From positions 62,001 to 126,000 of the forward strand of contig JRUP01000004.1 of assembly GCA_000773965.1 (NCBI GenBank): DNA of 64,000 nucleotides, in the 5' to 3' direction. Made by a program: the position numbers and the translations under genes. This stretch comes from Enterobacter cancerogenus. GTDB taxonomy: Bacteria > Pseudomonadota > Gammaproteobacteria > Enterobacterales > Enterobacteriaceae. A model generated the notes under the pieces. That model saw only the letters and a list, made by a program, of their open reading frames with translations, was not told the origin of the DNA and made no database searches. Below, piece after piece: positions 1 to 8,239 of the stretch; position 1 is the stretch's first letter; the number at the start of each line of letters is the position of its first letter.

Positions 1-651
1 CAAAGCGGCGTACGTCCGATTGTGTTCTTTTCCATCGTCACCCCGGATGTGCGCGAAATCATTCTGGAAAGCGAAGGATTTTGCCAGGACATCGTGCAGG
101 CGTTAGTGGGCCCATTGCAAAGTGAACTGGGCGTTGCTTCAATGCCAGTGGCACACCGAACCCATGGTCTGACGGCGAGTAATCTCGGTAAATACGATGC
201 GCGTATTGCCGCGATTGATTACACCCTGGCGCACGATGATGGTATCTCACTGCGTGGTCTGGAGGATGCACAGGTCATTTTGCTCGGCGTCTCTCGCTGT
301 GGCAAAACACCCACCAGCCTCTATCTGGCCATGCAATTTGGTGTACGTGCGGCAAACTATCCCTTTATCGCCGATGATATGGATAACCTGAAATTGCCGC
401 CGGCGTTGCGCGCCCATCAACATAAGCTGTTTGGCTTAACCATCGATCCTGAACGGCTGGCGGCGATTCGGCAGGAGCGTGCGGAGAATACCCGTTATGC
501 CTCAATGCGCCAGTGCCGGCTGGAAGTGGGCGAAGTGGAAGCGCTGTTCCGTACGCATCAGATTCGTTATCTGAACAGTACCAACTATTCGGTCGAAGAG
601 ATTGCCACAAAAATCCTCGACATTATGGGTCTGCGTCGCAGCATGTATTGA
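1..651 (+). CDS. ppsR: Phosphoenolpyruvate synthase regulatory protein PpsR (5' end outside window)
   Basis: PpsR is the bifunctional enzyme that inactivates PEP synthase PpsA by ADP-dependent phosphorylation of a threonine and reactivates it by phosphate-dependent dephosphorylation, so it gates gluconeogenesis from pyruvate. The frame is open from base 1 ([11 protein letters not shown]), so the true start lies before the window. 216 residues are present against 277 in the E. coli protein. The nucleotide-binding segment [15 protein letters not shown] and the tail [18 protein letters not shown] are conserved. A hairpin with a T-rich tail follows the stop. In E. coli ppsA and ppsR are neighbours and aroH follows, as here. 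Family assignment is firm. Confidence 0.95.
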   Translation, partial: QSGVRPIVFFSIVTPDVREIILESEGFCQDIVQALVGPLQSELGVASMPVAHRTHGLTASNLGKYDARIAAIDYTLAHDDGISLRGLEDAQVILLGVSRCGKTPTSLYLAMQFGVRAANYPFIADDMDNLKLPPALRAHQHKLFGLTIDPERLAAIRQERAENTRYASMRQCRLEVGEVEALFRTHQIRYLNSTNYSVEEIATKILDIMGLRRSMY

Positions 652-658
652 TCTGTAC

Positions 659-690
659 GCCAGGCCGTAAAGCCTGGCTTCCGTCTTGTT
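659..690 (+). terminator. Probable intrinsic terminator after ppsR
   Basis: A perfect 7-bp stem GCCAGGC/GCCTGGC (659-665 and 672-678) with loop CGTAAA is followed by the T-rich stretch TTCCGTCTTGTTTC. It lies 8 nt after the ppsR stop and before the aroH promoter region. Confidence 0.6.
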
Positions 691-714
691 TCACTCACCT
701 TTCTTTTTAGCGGG

Positions 715-742
715 TTGAATTCGCGGCCTATTGGTTTATTGT
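715..742 (+). promoter_or_regulatory. Possible sigma70 promoter of aroH
   Basis: TTGAAT (715-720) and TATTGT (737-742) are separated by 16 bp, 58 bp before the aroH start. Both boxes are imperfect. No CTAG-containing TrpR operator, as found at E. coli aroH, is visible nearby. Weak call. Confidence 0.3.
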
Positions 743-799
743 GACCACCATCACTTCCCGGTATTTCACCGTTGCGAAGAACAGATTTTGAGAATCTCA

Positions 800-1846
800 A
801 TGAACAAGACTGATGAACTGCGTACCGCGCGCATCGGCAGCCTGCTAACGCCCGCTGCGCTTGCGCAAGAACACCCTATTTCGCCAGAGGTGGCCGCTAC
901 CGTCACCGCTGCACGCCAACGTATTGCACGCATTTTGACCGGTGAAGATCCACGCCTGCTGGTGATTATCGGCCCTTGCTCGCTTCATGACCCCAAAGCC
1001 GCGCTGGAATATGCCGAACGTCTGAACGTTTTACGCGAACGTTACCAGGATCGTCTGGAAATCGTGATGCGCGCTTACTTTGAAAAACCGCGCACGGTGG
1101 TGGGCTGGAAAGGATTAATCTCAGATCCGGATCTGGATGGCAGTTTCGACGTCAATCGCGGCATCGCCATTGCACGCAAACTGCTGCTGGATATCAACGC
1201 CACCGGTATGCCGACCGCCACCGAGTTCCTTGATATGGTGATCGGCCAGTTTATTGCCGACCTGATCAGCTGGGGCGCGATTGGTGCACGCACTACCGAA
1301 AGTCAGATCCACCGTGAAATGGCATCGGCGCTGTCGTGCCCGGTCGGATTCAAAAACGGTACAGACGGCAATGTGCAAATCGCGGTGGATGCCATTCGCG
1401 CGTCACGCGTCAGTCATATGTTCCTGTCTCCGGATAAACACGGCCAGATGACGATTTACCAGACCAGCGGCAATCCGCATGGTCATGTGATTCTGCGCGG
1501 TGGCCGTCAGCCTAACTATCACGCCGAAGATGTCGCGGCCGCAGCCGCCAATCTGCGTGATTTTAATTTGCCGGAACAACTGATCATCGACTTTAGCCAT
1601 GGCAACTGTCTGAAGCAGCATCGCCGCCAGCGCGACGTCGCGGATGATGTGGCAGCACAAATTCGTGCGGGATCACGTGCGGTAGCGGGTGTGATGATTG
1701 AGAGTTTCCTGCAGGAAGGTAATCAGAAAGTGGTGAGCGGCGAGCCGTTAAACTACGGTCAGTCTATTACCGATCCCTGCCTGAGCTGGGAAGATAGCGC
1801 CGAAGTACTGGAGAAACTGGCTGCCGCCGTCGACAGCCGTTTTTAA
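800..1846 (+). CDS. aroH: 3-deoxy-7-phosphoheptulonate synthase, AroH type
   Basis: Condenses phosphoenolpyruvate and erythrose 4-phosphate to DAHP, the first step of the shikimate pathway. The 348 residues equal the E. coli AroH length and begin MNKTDELRTARIGSL, which fixes the start at 800 rather than at an upstream in-frame codon at 731. Conserved type I DAHP synthase segments are visible: LLVIIGPCSLHD, YFEKPRTVVGWKGL, GARTTESQIHRE and DFSHGNC. Its closest resemblance is to the tryptophan-sensitive isozyme, and the ppsR-aroH order supports this. The start codon sits at the end of the palindrome TTGAGAATCTCAA (788-800). It is convergent with selO, with only 5 nt between the stop codons and no obvious terminator. 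Confidence 0.93.
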   Translation: MNKTDELRTARIGSLLTPAALAQEHPISPEVAATVTAARQRIARILTGEDPRLLVIIGPCSLHDPKAALEYAERLNVLRERYQDRLEIVMRAYFEKPRTVVGWKGLISDPDLDGSFDVNRGIAIARKLLLDINATGMPTATEFLDMVIGQFIADLISWGAIGARTTESQIHREMASALSCPVGFKNGTDGNVQIAVDAIRASRVSHMFLSPDKHGQMTIYQTSGNPHGHVILRGGRQPNYHAEDVAAAAANLRDFNLPEQLIIDFSHGNCLKQHRRQRDVADDVAAQIRAGSRAVAGVMIESFLQEGNQKVVSGEPLNYGQSITDPCLSWEDSAEVLEKLAAAVDSRF

Positions 1847-1851
1847 TCAGA

Positions 1852-3291
1852 CTAGCTGGAGCAACTCACTTCCAGCGTTTTGCCCCACTCTGGCGGCCGT
1901 TGGCGTAACTCTGCGCTGACGGCCGCATCATCAAATGGCTGCTGTAAGGCCAGATGGAGCCGCTCCAGCGCCGCCTTCTCACCCTGCTCGACTTCTTCAA
2001 TCACCTGCTGTGCCAGATAATTGCGCAACACCAGCGCTGGGTTGGCCGCCTTCATGACCTGCTGGCGTTGTTCATCTGATGCCTCATCCTGCAGCAGACG
2101 TTGACGATAGCCGTCGTACCAGTGGTCAAACGCCTCGCGGTCGATAAATTCATCACGCAGCGGCGATCGCTGCTGGTGCTGCTGTGTTTCACTCAGTAAG
2201 CGGAAGGTCAACGTGTAATCGCTTCGCTCTTGCGTCATCAGTGACAGTAGTTGCGTCAGGATCGCGTTGTCATTGGCATCAGCGGTCAGAAGGCCCAGTT
2301 TAGCGCGCATCTTCTCGCCCCAAACCTGCATCAGTTCCGTTTCATACTGGCTGAGCGCCTGTTTCAACTGCTCCGTGCTCATCAGTCCTGACAATGCATG
2401 CGCCAGACGGTTGAGGTTCCACAAACCAATCATCGGCTGATTTTCAAAAGAGTATCGCCCCTGATAATCGCTGTGATTGCAGATGAATCCGGGTTGGTAA
2501 TCATCGAGGAACCCATAGGGACCGTAATCCAGCGTTAATCCGAGGATCGACATGTTATCAGTGTTCATTACGCCATGCGCAAAGCCTACGCTCTGCCAGT
2601 GGGCGATCAGGCTGGCAGTGCGTTTCACGATATCGGTAAACCACAGCACATAGCGGTCAGCGTCATCGCTTAACTGCGGCCAGTGATGATGAATGGCGTA
2701 ATCTGCCAGTTGCCGGACCTTATCCTGCTCACCGCCATAGTAAAAATGTTCAAAGTGACCAAAACGCAGATGACTCTCAGCGATGCGCATCAGCATTGCC
2801 CCGCGTTCCTGCGTTTCACGCAGCACTGGCTCATCGCCAATCGCCAGAGCCAGCGCGCGAGTGGTGGGAATCCCTAAATGGTGCAGCGCTTCCGAAGCCA
2901 GGAACTCACGCACGCTGGAACGAATCACCGCCCGGCCATCACCCATACGCGAATAGGGTGTCAATCCCGCCCCTTTCAAATGCCAGTCGAGTTTACGTCC
3001 GTTCGTCAGTTGCTGTTCACCCAGCAGAATGCCCCGCCCGTCGCCCAGTTGGCCGGCCCACACACCAAATTGATGTCCGCTGTAAACCTGCGCCAGCGGG
3101 GCCATACCTGGCAATAGCTCACGACCACTCCAGACGCCGTGCCCCTGCCCAGTGAAGAGCCCGGCATCCAGTTCCATTTCTGCCGCCAGCGACGCGTTAT
3201 GATAGAACAAACGCCCGCCTTCCAACGGCGTTGGCATCAGCGCCGTATAGCATCCCGGCAGCTCTTGCTGCCAGCTATTAATAAATTGCAT
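1852..3291 (-). CDS. selO: Protein adenylyltransferase SelO (YdiU)
   Basis: SelO is a pseudokinase-fold enzyme that transfers AMP from ATP to hydroxyl side chains of proteins and is linked to oxidative stress responses. The 479 residues start [18 protein letters not shown], matching the E. coli N-terminus, and a GGAG motif lies just upstream of 3291. An earlier in-frame start at 3315 would add eight residues without homology. Family motifs include [44 protein letters not shown] and [11 protein letters not shown], the last two holding the metal and nucleotide-binding Asn and Asp. The C-terminus SCSS keeps the conserved cysteine. E. coli has hemP between aroH and selO; it is absent here. Confidence 0.93.
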   Translation of the reverse strand: MQFINSWQQELPGCYTALMPTPLEGGRLFYHNASLAAEMELDAGLFTGQGHGVWSGRELLPGMAPLAQVYSGHQFGVWAGQLGDGRGILLGEQQLTNGRKLDWHLKGAGLTPYSRMGDGRAVIRSSVREFLASEALHHLGIPTTRALALAIGDEPVLRETQERGAMLMRIAESHLRFGHFEHFYYGGEQDKVRQLADYAIHHHWPQLSDDADRYVLWFTDIVKRTASLIAHWQSVGFAHGVMNTDNMSILGLTLDYGPYGFLDDYQPGFICNHSDYQGRYSFENQPMIGLWNLNRLAHALSGLMSTEQLKQALSQYETELMQVWGEKMRAKLGLLTADANDNAILTQLLSLMTQERSDYTLTFRLLSETQQHQQRSPLRDEFIDREAFDHWYDGYRQRLLQDEASDEQRQQVMKAANPALVLRNYLAQQVIEEVEQGEKAALERLHLALQQPFDDAAVSAELRQRPPEWGKTLEVSCSS

Positions 3292-3387
3292 CACCACTCC
3301 AGAAGGTGCACACAAAAAGCACCAACAGTGAGTTTAAGAATAGGGTTCAGTGTAACGCTGGGCGTCAGCGGATGACAGTTGAAAGGA

Positions 3388-4131
3388 CTACTGCTGTGAA
3401 GGGGTGTGCGAAGTCACATCAGGATAAATAAGATCACCTAACCGTTCCGCTTTGACAACCGGGAACAAATTGCCTTGCAGTTGGGCTCCGTTCAGCGTGC
3501 TGACTTTCTCCAGCATGACGTTATCGTCAACACCACATATTATGAGCTGATCGGCATAATCTGAGAAATTATCGATGACCGTTTGGATAAATGGTGTAAA
3601 AGATGCACGTTTAGCCAGGCCTTGTATAAAGGTTTTATCCAGTTTCAGTACACTAAAGAGATTATCGTAAACTGCGGTCGCAGGTGCTTTACCTGCACCA
3701 AATTGGGAAAGTGATAAACGGAATTCCTGCTGTAATGTTGCCAGAAGTGGCTGCGCTTTTCCGCGCGCTAATTGCGGAAACGTTTCGCTAATATCGAGAA
3801 TAATAAAAGGAAGTTGTTTAAATTTCCTTAACAGAAATTCACTTTCAAGCAGCGTTAACGCCATCGAATCATCAATACGAACCAGAGCGGTAATTTGATG
3901 TAGCTCAAAAAAATCACGGTACTTTTCCAGTAAAGAAAGCTGGCTCTGCATTAACCGTAATTGCTGCGCATCGTCTAATTGCGGCAACAGCAAATCCTGC
4001 GGCAGCGTAATAGGTGCGCTGTCGTGGACGAATTGCGTCACCAGCTCGACCGCATTCAGCTGGCCCGCCAGTGTATAAACTGGATAGAACCAGGTTTCCG
4101 ACTGATAGTCGGCAGATAAATGGACTTTCAT
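3388..4131 (-). CDS. ydiV: Anti-FlhD4C2 factor YdiV (degenerate EAL-domain protein)
   Basis: YdiV (RflP) is an EAL-fold protein that neither makes nor degrades cyclic di-GMP. It binds FlhD and blocks the flagellar master regulator under poor nutrition. This 247-aa protein aligns along its length with E. coli YdiV, for example VELVTQF, LLEKYRDFFE, KLDKTFIQ and FTPFIQTVIDNF. The catalytic EAL signature and its metal ligands are not seen. The start at 4131 (MKVHLSADY) fits the E. coli N-terminus; 4164 is an alternative. Neither has a convincing ribosome binding site, which suggests weak translation. The selO-ydiV-nlpC order is as in E. coli. Its target, flhDC, lies at 60.7-61.7 kb. Confidence 0.87.
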   Translation of the reverse strand: MKVHLSADYQSETWFYPVYTLAGQLNAVELVTQFVHDSAPITLPQDLLLPQLDDAQQLRLMQSQLSLLEKYRDFFELHQITALVRIDDSMALTLLESEFLLRKFKQLPFIILDISETFPQLARGKAQPLLATLQQEFRLSLSQFGAGKAPATAVYDNLFSVLKLDKTFIQGLAKRASFTPFIQTVIDNFSDYADQLIICGVDDNVMLEKVSTLNGAQLQGNLFPVVKAERLGDLIYPDVTSHTPSQQ

Positions 4132-4442
4132 TTTAGCAGCCAGAAGCAGTGGCAATTGGCGCATCGTATATCAATGAAAACGGTCAGGCAATAGGACCAA
4201 ACGTTAGAAGAGACGCAATTTTGTGCCTGATTAAACCGTTTTAAGCCATAAATAAAACTTAAGCCAAATAGCCGGGGTGGTTGTCCATACTCATTAAATA
4301 AATTCAGTCTTATTTTTAGTATTTATGCGAGCACAGGTAAAGTGCCATTTTAAATGAGAGTTAAATTCGAGGGGAATTCAAAAATAAACCGGCTAAAAAA
4401 CCATGAAGAGAATAGGTCATTCAGCACTGGTATGGTAATCAC
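4132..4442. other. Intergenic region between nlpC and ydiV
   Basis: This 311-bp AT-rich stretch separates the ydiV start from the nlpC stop, both on the minus strand, and should hold the ydiV promoter. No open reading frame with a plausible ribosome binding site and no strong terminator hairpin were seen. Confidence 0.5.
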
Positions 4443-4904
4443 TCAGATACGACGCGCCTGCCAAAATACCTTGCGCCAATAGACATTATCCATTGAAGAG
4501 CGAATCACGCCCTGGCTGGTCGAAGCGTGGATAAAGGTGTTATCGGTATCATAAATACCCACATGCAGGCCATTCTCTCCGCTGCCCGTTTTAAAGAAGA
4601 CCAGATCGCCGGGCAGCAAATCGCGTTTATCAATGCGTGTGCCAATATCGGTCTGGTCGACGGTAGAGCGCGGCAATTGCATGTCGAATTTATCGCGGAA
4701 GGTCAGATAAACAAAACCAGAGCAATCCACACCGCCTCGACTTAACCCGCCGTAGCGATAAGGCGTGCCACGCCAGCGACCTAACTGATCGTTGAGTTGA
4801 GCAATCACGGTGATGGAATCAGAAAGGCGGCCATTCGGCGGCGGCGCGTGATGGCTACTACACCCAACCAGCAGCAGCATCAGAAGAAATACCGTTATTC
4901 GCAT
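4443..4904 (-). CDS. nlpC: NlpC/P60 family lipoprotein
   Basis: A probable murein endopeptidase that cleaves D-Glu to diaminopimelate bonds of peptidoglycan peptides. The 153-aa protein starts MRITVFLLMLLLVGCSS, a lipoprotein signal with lipobox LVGC, so it should be lipid-anchored. AGGGA lies upstream of the start at 4904. The P60 catalytic cysteine is in VDCSGFVYLTF, the histidine in LHVGIYD, and the third polar residue in FIHAST. Length and order (ydiV-nlpC-btuD) match E. coli, where its physiological role is poorly defined. Confidence 0.92.
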   Translation of the reverse strand: MRITVFLLMLLLVGCSSHHAPPPNGRLSDSITVIAQLNDQLGRWRGTPYRYGGLSRGGVDCSGFVYLTFRDKFDMQLPRSTVDQTDIGTRIDKRDLLPGDLVFFKTGSGENGLHVGIYDTDNTFIHASTSQGVIRSSMDNVYWRKVFWQARRI

Positions 4905-4972
4905 CAGAATGTCCCTAAATCCGTCGCCCGGATGACACTTTAGCGGCAAATCTGCTTAACAGGCAATGTTAT

Positions 4973-5719
4973 TCAGGGAATAAACAGCAGAGGGCCTTGC
5001 GGCGTATCCAATTGTTCAAACTCGGTTTGGTACAGCGGAGAGAGATTGGCGGCGGTTAAGACGTCCCGCGCACTCCCCTGCATCACCACTTCCCCCTGAT
5101 GCATCAATCCTACGCGGTCGGCATGGCGCAGACTGTGGTTAAGATCATGGCCGCTGGCAATCACCGCAATACCGGCGTGGCACAGCTGGAGCAGCAATTT
5201 ATCCACGGCTCGCTGCTGCGCGACATCCAATGCCGTCATCGGCTCATCCAGAATTAAAAGCTTGCCGTGAGGATTGATCGCCGGATGGATTTGCATCACT
5301 ACTGCCGCCAGCCGCACACGCTGCCATTCGCCACCAGAGAGCTGCGTCAGTTGACGGGTTAATTTATCCTGCACGCTGAGTTGCGCCAGCACATCATTCA
5401 GCGTGACATCGGCCTGGGGTGAAGCCGAAGAGAAATGTAAACGAAGGTAGTGCCAGACGGGCATGGTGCCCAACGCGGCCTGTTGTTGTGGTAACCACGC
5501 GCGCCGCTGTGCCAGCTCGGCTCCGCTTAAAGTATTCAGCGACTCTCCAGCCAGCTGGATGACACCTTGCCCTGGCAATAATCCCGACAGCACGCTGAGT
5601 AACGTGCTTTTCCCCGCGCCGTTAGGGCCAACCAGATGCACCCACTCGCCCGCGTTGACGCTGAGATCAACAGGAGCCAGACGTCCCGCGACGCTGACTC
5701 CCTGACACTGCAACAACAT
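4973..5719 (-). CDS. btuD: Vitamin B12 import ATP-binding protein BtuD
   Basis: ATPase of the BtuCD-F cobalamin importer in the inner membrane. The 248 residues contain Walker A GPNGAGKST, the ABC signature LSGGEWQRVRLA, Walker B LLILDEPM and the switch histidine in SGHDLNH. The match to E. coli BtuD is close (VWHYL, DVAQQ, DLNHSLRHA). The start codon at 5719 directly follows the btuE stop codon (TAA then ATG), so translation is probably coupled. It is the last gene of btuC-btuE-btuD. The periplasmic binding protein BtuF is not in this window. Confidence 0.94.
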   Translation of the reverse strand: MLLQCQGVSVAGRLAPVDLSVNAGEWVHLVGPNGAGKSTLLSVLSGLLPGQGVIQLAGESLNTLSGAELAQRRAWLPQQQAALGTMPVWHYLRLHFSSASPQADVTLNDVLAQLSVQDKLTRQLTQLSGGEWQRVRLAAVVMQIHPAINPHGKLLILDEPMTALDVAQQRAVDKLLLQLCHAGIAVIASGHDLNHSLRHADRVGLMHQGEVVMQGSARDVLTAANLSPLYQTEFEQLDTPQGPLLFIP

Positions 5720-6265
5720 TTACTCTGCCAGCGCCTGCTCAACGCGTTTCAGGATGATCGGATCATCAGGCGTCATATCCGGAGAGAAACGCGCAATCAC
5801 CTTGCCCTGTTTGTTGATGAGGAATTTTTCGAAGTTCCACAGAATGTCGCCCTCGGCTTTAGGTGCACGACCTTTACTCACCATACGCTCGAGGAAACCG
5901 CTGCCTTCAGGGCGTTCGGCTTCAGGCTGTGCCGCCGTTAACTGCGCATACAGCGGATGACGATTGGCACCGTTCACATCGGTTTTATCGAACATCGGGA
6001 AAGTCACACCATAAGTGGTGCTGCAGAAGGTTTTGATCTCTTCGTTGCTGCCCGGCTCCTGCTCCAGAAACTGGTTGCAGGGGAAACCCAGCACGCTAAA
6101 GTTTTTGTCCTGCCAGGCTTTCTGCAGTGACTCAAGCTGCTCATACTGCGCCGTCAGCCCACATTTTGACGCCACGTTGACCACCAGCAGTACGTTGTCC
6201 TGATACTGTGCCAGCGTGGTTTTTTCGCCGTCCAGGGTAACCAGTTCTGTCTGATAAATGCTCAT
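5720..6265 (-). CDS. btuE: Glutathione/thioredoxin peroxidase BtuE
   Basis: A non-selenium glutathione peroxidase family enzyme of 181 aa that reduces hydroperoxides; in E. coli it accepts thioredoxin or glutathione and is not needed for B12 transport despite its operon. The catalytic cysteine is in VNVASKCGLTAQY, the glutamine in LGFPCNQFLEQEPG and the tryptophan in ILWNFEKFL, which completes the family triad. Cysteine, not selenocysteine, occupies the active site. It lies between btuC (39 nt upstream) and btuD (adjacent). Confidence 0.93.
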   Translation of the reverse strand: MSIYQTELVTLDGEKTTLAQYQDNVLLVVNVASKCGLTAQYEQLESLQKAWQDKNFSVLGFPCNQFLEQEPGSNEEIKTFCSTTYGVTFPMFDKTDVNGANRHPLYAQLTAAQPEAERPEGSGFLERMVSKGRAPKAEGDILWNFEKFLINKQGKVIARFSPDMTPDDPIILKRVEQALAE

Positions 6266-6304
6266 TGTCGATTCCTGTTGTTGAGACCAAGATGCCAGCC
6301 ATCG

Positions 6305-7288
6305 CTAGCGCGAAGATTTCACTAAAAGCACGATAAACAGCGGAGCGCCGAGAGTGGCGGTGACCACGCCAATCGGCAACTCTGCCGACGTCAGCACCAG
6401 ACGGGCAATAATATCTGCCCCGAGGAGCACCGCAGCCCCTGCCAGCGCCGAGGCGGGCAGCAGGTATCGGTGATCGCTAAAACCGCTTAAGCGTAACAGA
6501 TGAGGGATGACCAATCCGACAAACCCGATGGCACCGGCCATCGCCACGCTGGCGCCTACCAGCCAGCCCATCGCCAACACTAACAGGTTACGCCATAACA
6601 ATAACGGCAGGCCTAGCTGACGCGCCGAGGTTTCCCCCAGTGAAAGTAAATTCAGCGTCCGAGCGGTGGCTGTCAGCAGCAGAGTGACCGGCAACAGCGC
6701 CAGCATCATCCAGCCATAGCGCCAGTCAATACCGCCAAAGCCGCCCATCATCCAGTACATTAACTGCCGCAGATCGAGGCTGGTGCTAAAGTACACGGCC
6801 CACGTCATCACTGCGCTACAGATAATGCCGAGCGCCACGCCCGTGAGCAATAAGCGACTAACGGAAAGCTGACGATGGGCAAAGTGCAGCAGGATCAGCG
6901 TGATCAATAATGCGCCCGCCATCGCCGCCAGCGCCAGGCTCCATAGCGAGCCATTGCCCAGCATCACACCCAACACTAACCCAATGCCCGCGCCATTGGA
7001 TACGCCAAGCAAGCCGGGTTCCGCCAGCGGATTGTTGAACAGCGCCTGCATCACCACGCCACACACCGCCAGCGCAGCCCCCACCAGCAGCACGGCCAGC
7101 GTGCGCGGTAAGCGTAACTGCCAGACGAAGAGTTCACCGCTGGAGGAAAACCATTGGGTTGGCGATATCCAGCTGTCTCCGGCGCACAGGCTGAGAATAA
7201 ACAGCAGCAGCAGAATGGCACCGAGCAGCATCAGCCAGCGCTGGCTACGACGATCGGCCTGACGGGCAAGCTGGTCCAACAGAGTCAT
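6305..7288 (-). CDS. btuC: Vitamin B12 import permease BtuC
   Basis: Membrane subunit of the BtuCD cobalamin importer, FecCD family. The start at 7288 ([14 protein letters not shown]) gives 327 residues, next to 326 in E. coli; the longer frame from 7375 has no homologous extension. About ten hydrophobic helices are apparent. Conserved stretches include [46 protein letters not shown] and [16 protein letters not shown], the last holding the loop that contacts BtuD. The ribosome binding site is weak. It is the first gene of btuC-btuE-btuD. Confidence 0.95.
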   Translation of the reverse strand: MTLLDQLARQADRRSQRWLMLLGAILLLLFILSLCAGDSWISPTQWFSSSGELFVWQLRLPRTLAVLLVGAALAVCGVVMQALFNNPLAEPGLLGVSNGAGIGLVLGVMLGNGSLWSLALAAMAGALLITLILLHFAHRQLSVSRLLLTGVALGIICSAVMTWAVYFSTSLDLRQLMYWMMGGFGGIDWRYGWMMLALLPVTLLLTATARTLNLLSLGETSARQLGLPLLLWRNLLVLAMGWLVGASVAMAGAIGFVGLVIPHLLRLSGFSDHRYLLPASALAGAAVLLGADIIARLVLTSAELPIGVVTATLGAPLFIVLLVKSSR

Positions 7289-7333
7289 AGATAAGATTGG
7301 CTGAGAAAACAGAGATTTGATTGTAGTGGGATT

Positions 7334-7369
7334 GTGGCAAAAAGAAAGCGGCACCGAGTGGGTGCCGCT
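7334..7369 (-). terminator. Intrinsic terminator of the DUF2502 gene
   Basis: A perfect 9-bp stem AGCGGCACC/GGTGCCGCT (7347-7355 and 7361-7369) is followed on the minus strand by TTTCTTTTTG. It lies just after the stop at 7379 and before btuC. Confidence 0.75.
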
Positions 7370-7378
7370 GAGCATTGC

Positions 7379-7741
7379 TTACTGATGAGGCGGGATCGGT
7401 TGACCGTGATTATCACGCTGACCGTGGTTATCGTGCTGGTCATGATGCTGGTCGCGCGGCTGCGGTTTGTTATCGTGGCGCGGCGCATTACCCGGATGCT
7501 GTGACTGCCAGCCGTTACCGTTCCAGTAACCGTGCGGGCCTTTGGTACCGATGCGTTGATTGTGGTGCTGTTTCCACCAGGTTGGCGCACGCCAGTCGTA
7601 GCCATCCCAGTAGTAGCCACGTTTATCCTGATCACCGATATGAATAGAAACACCCGGTGTGTTGATGTTAACGGAAACATTGGCGCTAGCCAGCAGCGGC
7701 ATGCCTAACAGGATGCCCAGTAAAAGTGCTGTCTTTTTCAT
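7379..7741 (-). CDS. Small secreted DUF2502-like protein (YpeC type)
   Basis: A 120-aa protein with a signal peptide (MKKTALLLGILLGMPLLASA) and a short mature chain. The mature part has VSIHIGDQDKRGYYWDGYDWR, a pattern shared with the enterobacterial YpeC/DUF2502 family, followed by a low-complexity tail rich in His, Asn, Asp and Gln. GGGGG lies 8-9 nt before the ATG at 7741. Function is unknown; the His-rich tail could bind metal, which is only a guess. It lies between ihfA and btuC, where E. coli has no gene, and it has its own terminator. Confidence 0.75.
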   Translation of the reverse strand: MKKTALLLGILLGMPLLASANVSVNINTPGVSIHIGDQDKRGYYWDGYDWRAPTWWKQHHNQRIGTKGPHGYWNGNGWQSQHPGNAPRHDNKPQPRDQHHDQHDNHGQRDNHGQPIPPHQ

Positions 7742-7893
7742 CAGCAATCCCCCTTGTTATGTGATGGCGCTGTTATAACAAATGGATTGCCGCAGTCACT
7801 ATCAGCCAGTGCCGATTTTCATCCTATTTTCCGGATACTTACGAAATCCTGACATTATGGAAAGATTGCGCAGAACGGCTATTTTACAGCCAA

Positions 7894-7920
7894 TAAAAAA
7901 GGCCGCTAAGCGGCCTTTTT
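7894..7920 (-). terminator. Intrinsic terminator of ihfA
   Basis: The stem AAAAAGGCCGC/GCGGCCTTTTT (7896-7906 and 7910-7920) with loop TAA has T runs on both strands, so it may act in both directions. It lies just after the ihfA stop. Confidence 0.85.
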
Positions 7921-7932
7921 GTCATACTGAAA

Positions 7933-8235
7933 TTAGTCAGCGTCCTTCGGTGTCGCGTTCTCAACGCGACTTTTCAACTTCTGTCCCGGACGGAAGGTCA
8001 CCACTCGGCGGGCAGTGATAGGAATATCTTCCCCCGTCTTCGGGTTACGGCCCGGACGTTGGTTTTTGTCACGCAGATCAAAATTACCAAATCCGGACAG
8101 TTTAACCTGTTCTCCGTTTTCTAACGCGCGGCGAACTTCTTCAAAGAAGAGCTCAACCAACTCTTTGGCATCGCGTTTGCTCAACCCGAGTTTTTCAAAC
8201 AGGTACTCTGACATTTCAGCTTTTGTAAGCGCCAT
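7933..8235 (-). CDS. ihfA: Integration host factor subunit alpha
   Basis: The alpha subunit of IHF, the DNA-bending protein used in sigma54 promoters, recombination and replication. The 100-aa sequence has the HU/IHF fold with [18 protein letters not shown] and the DNA-intercalating arm [17 protein letters not shown] with the key proline. It starts 4 nt after the pheT stop, as in E. coli, and is cotranscribed with pheST. A strong terminator follows. Confidence 0.97.
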   Translation of the reverse strand: MALTKAEMSEYLFEKLGLSKRDAKELVELFFEEVRRALENGEQVKLSGFGNFDLRDKNQRPGRNPKTGEDIPITARRVVTFRPGQKLKSRVENATPKDAD

Positions 8236-8239
8236 AGGT

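Noticed and set aside
652..799. TrpR operator before aroH
   Set aside because: No CTAG-centred palindrome like that of E. coli aroH occurs in the upstream region.
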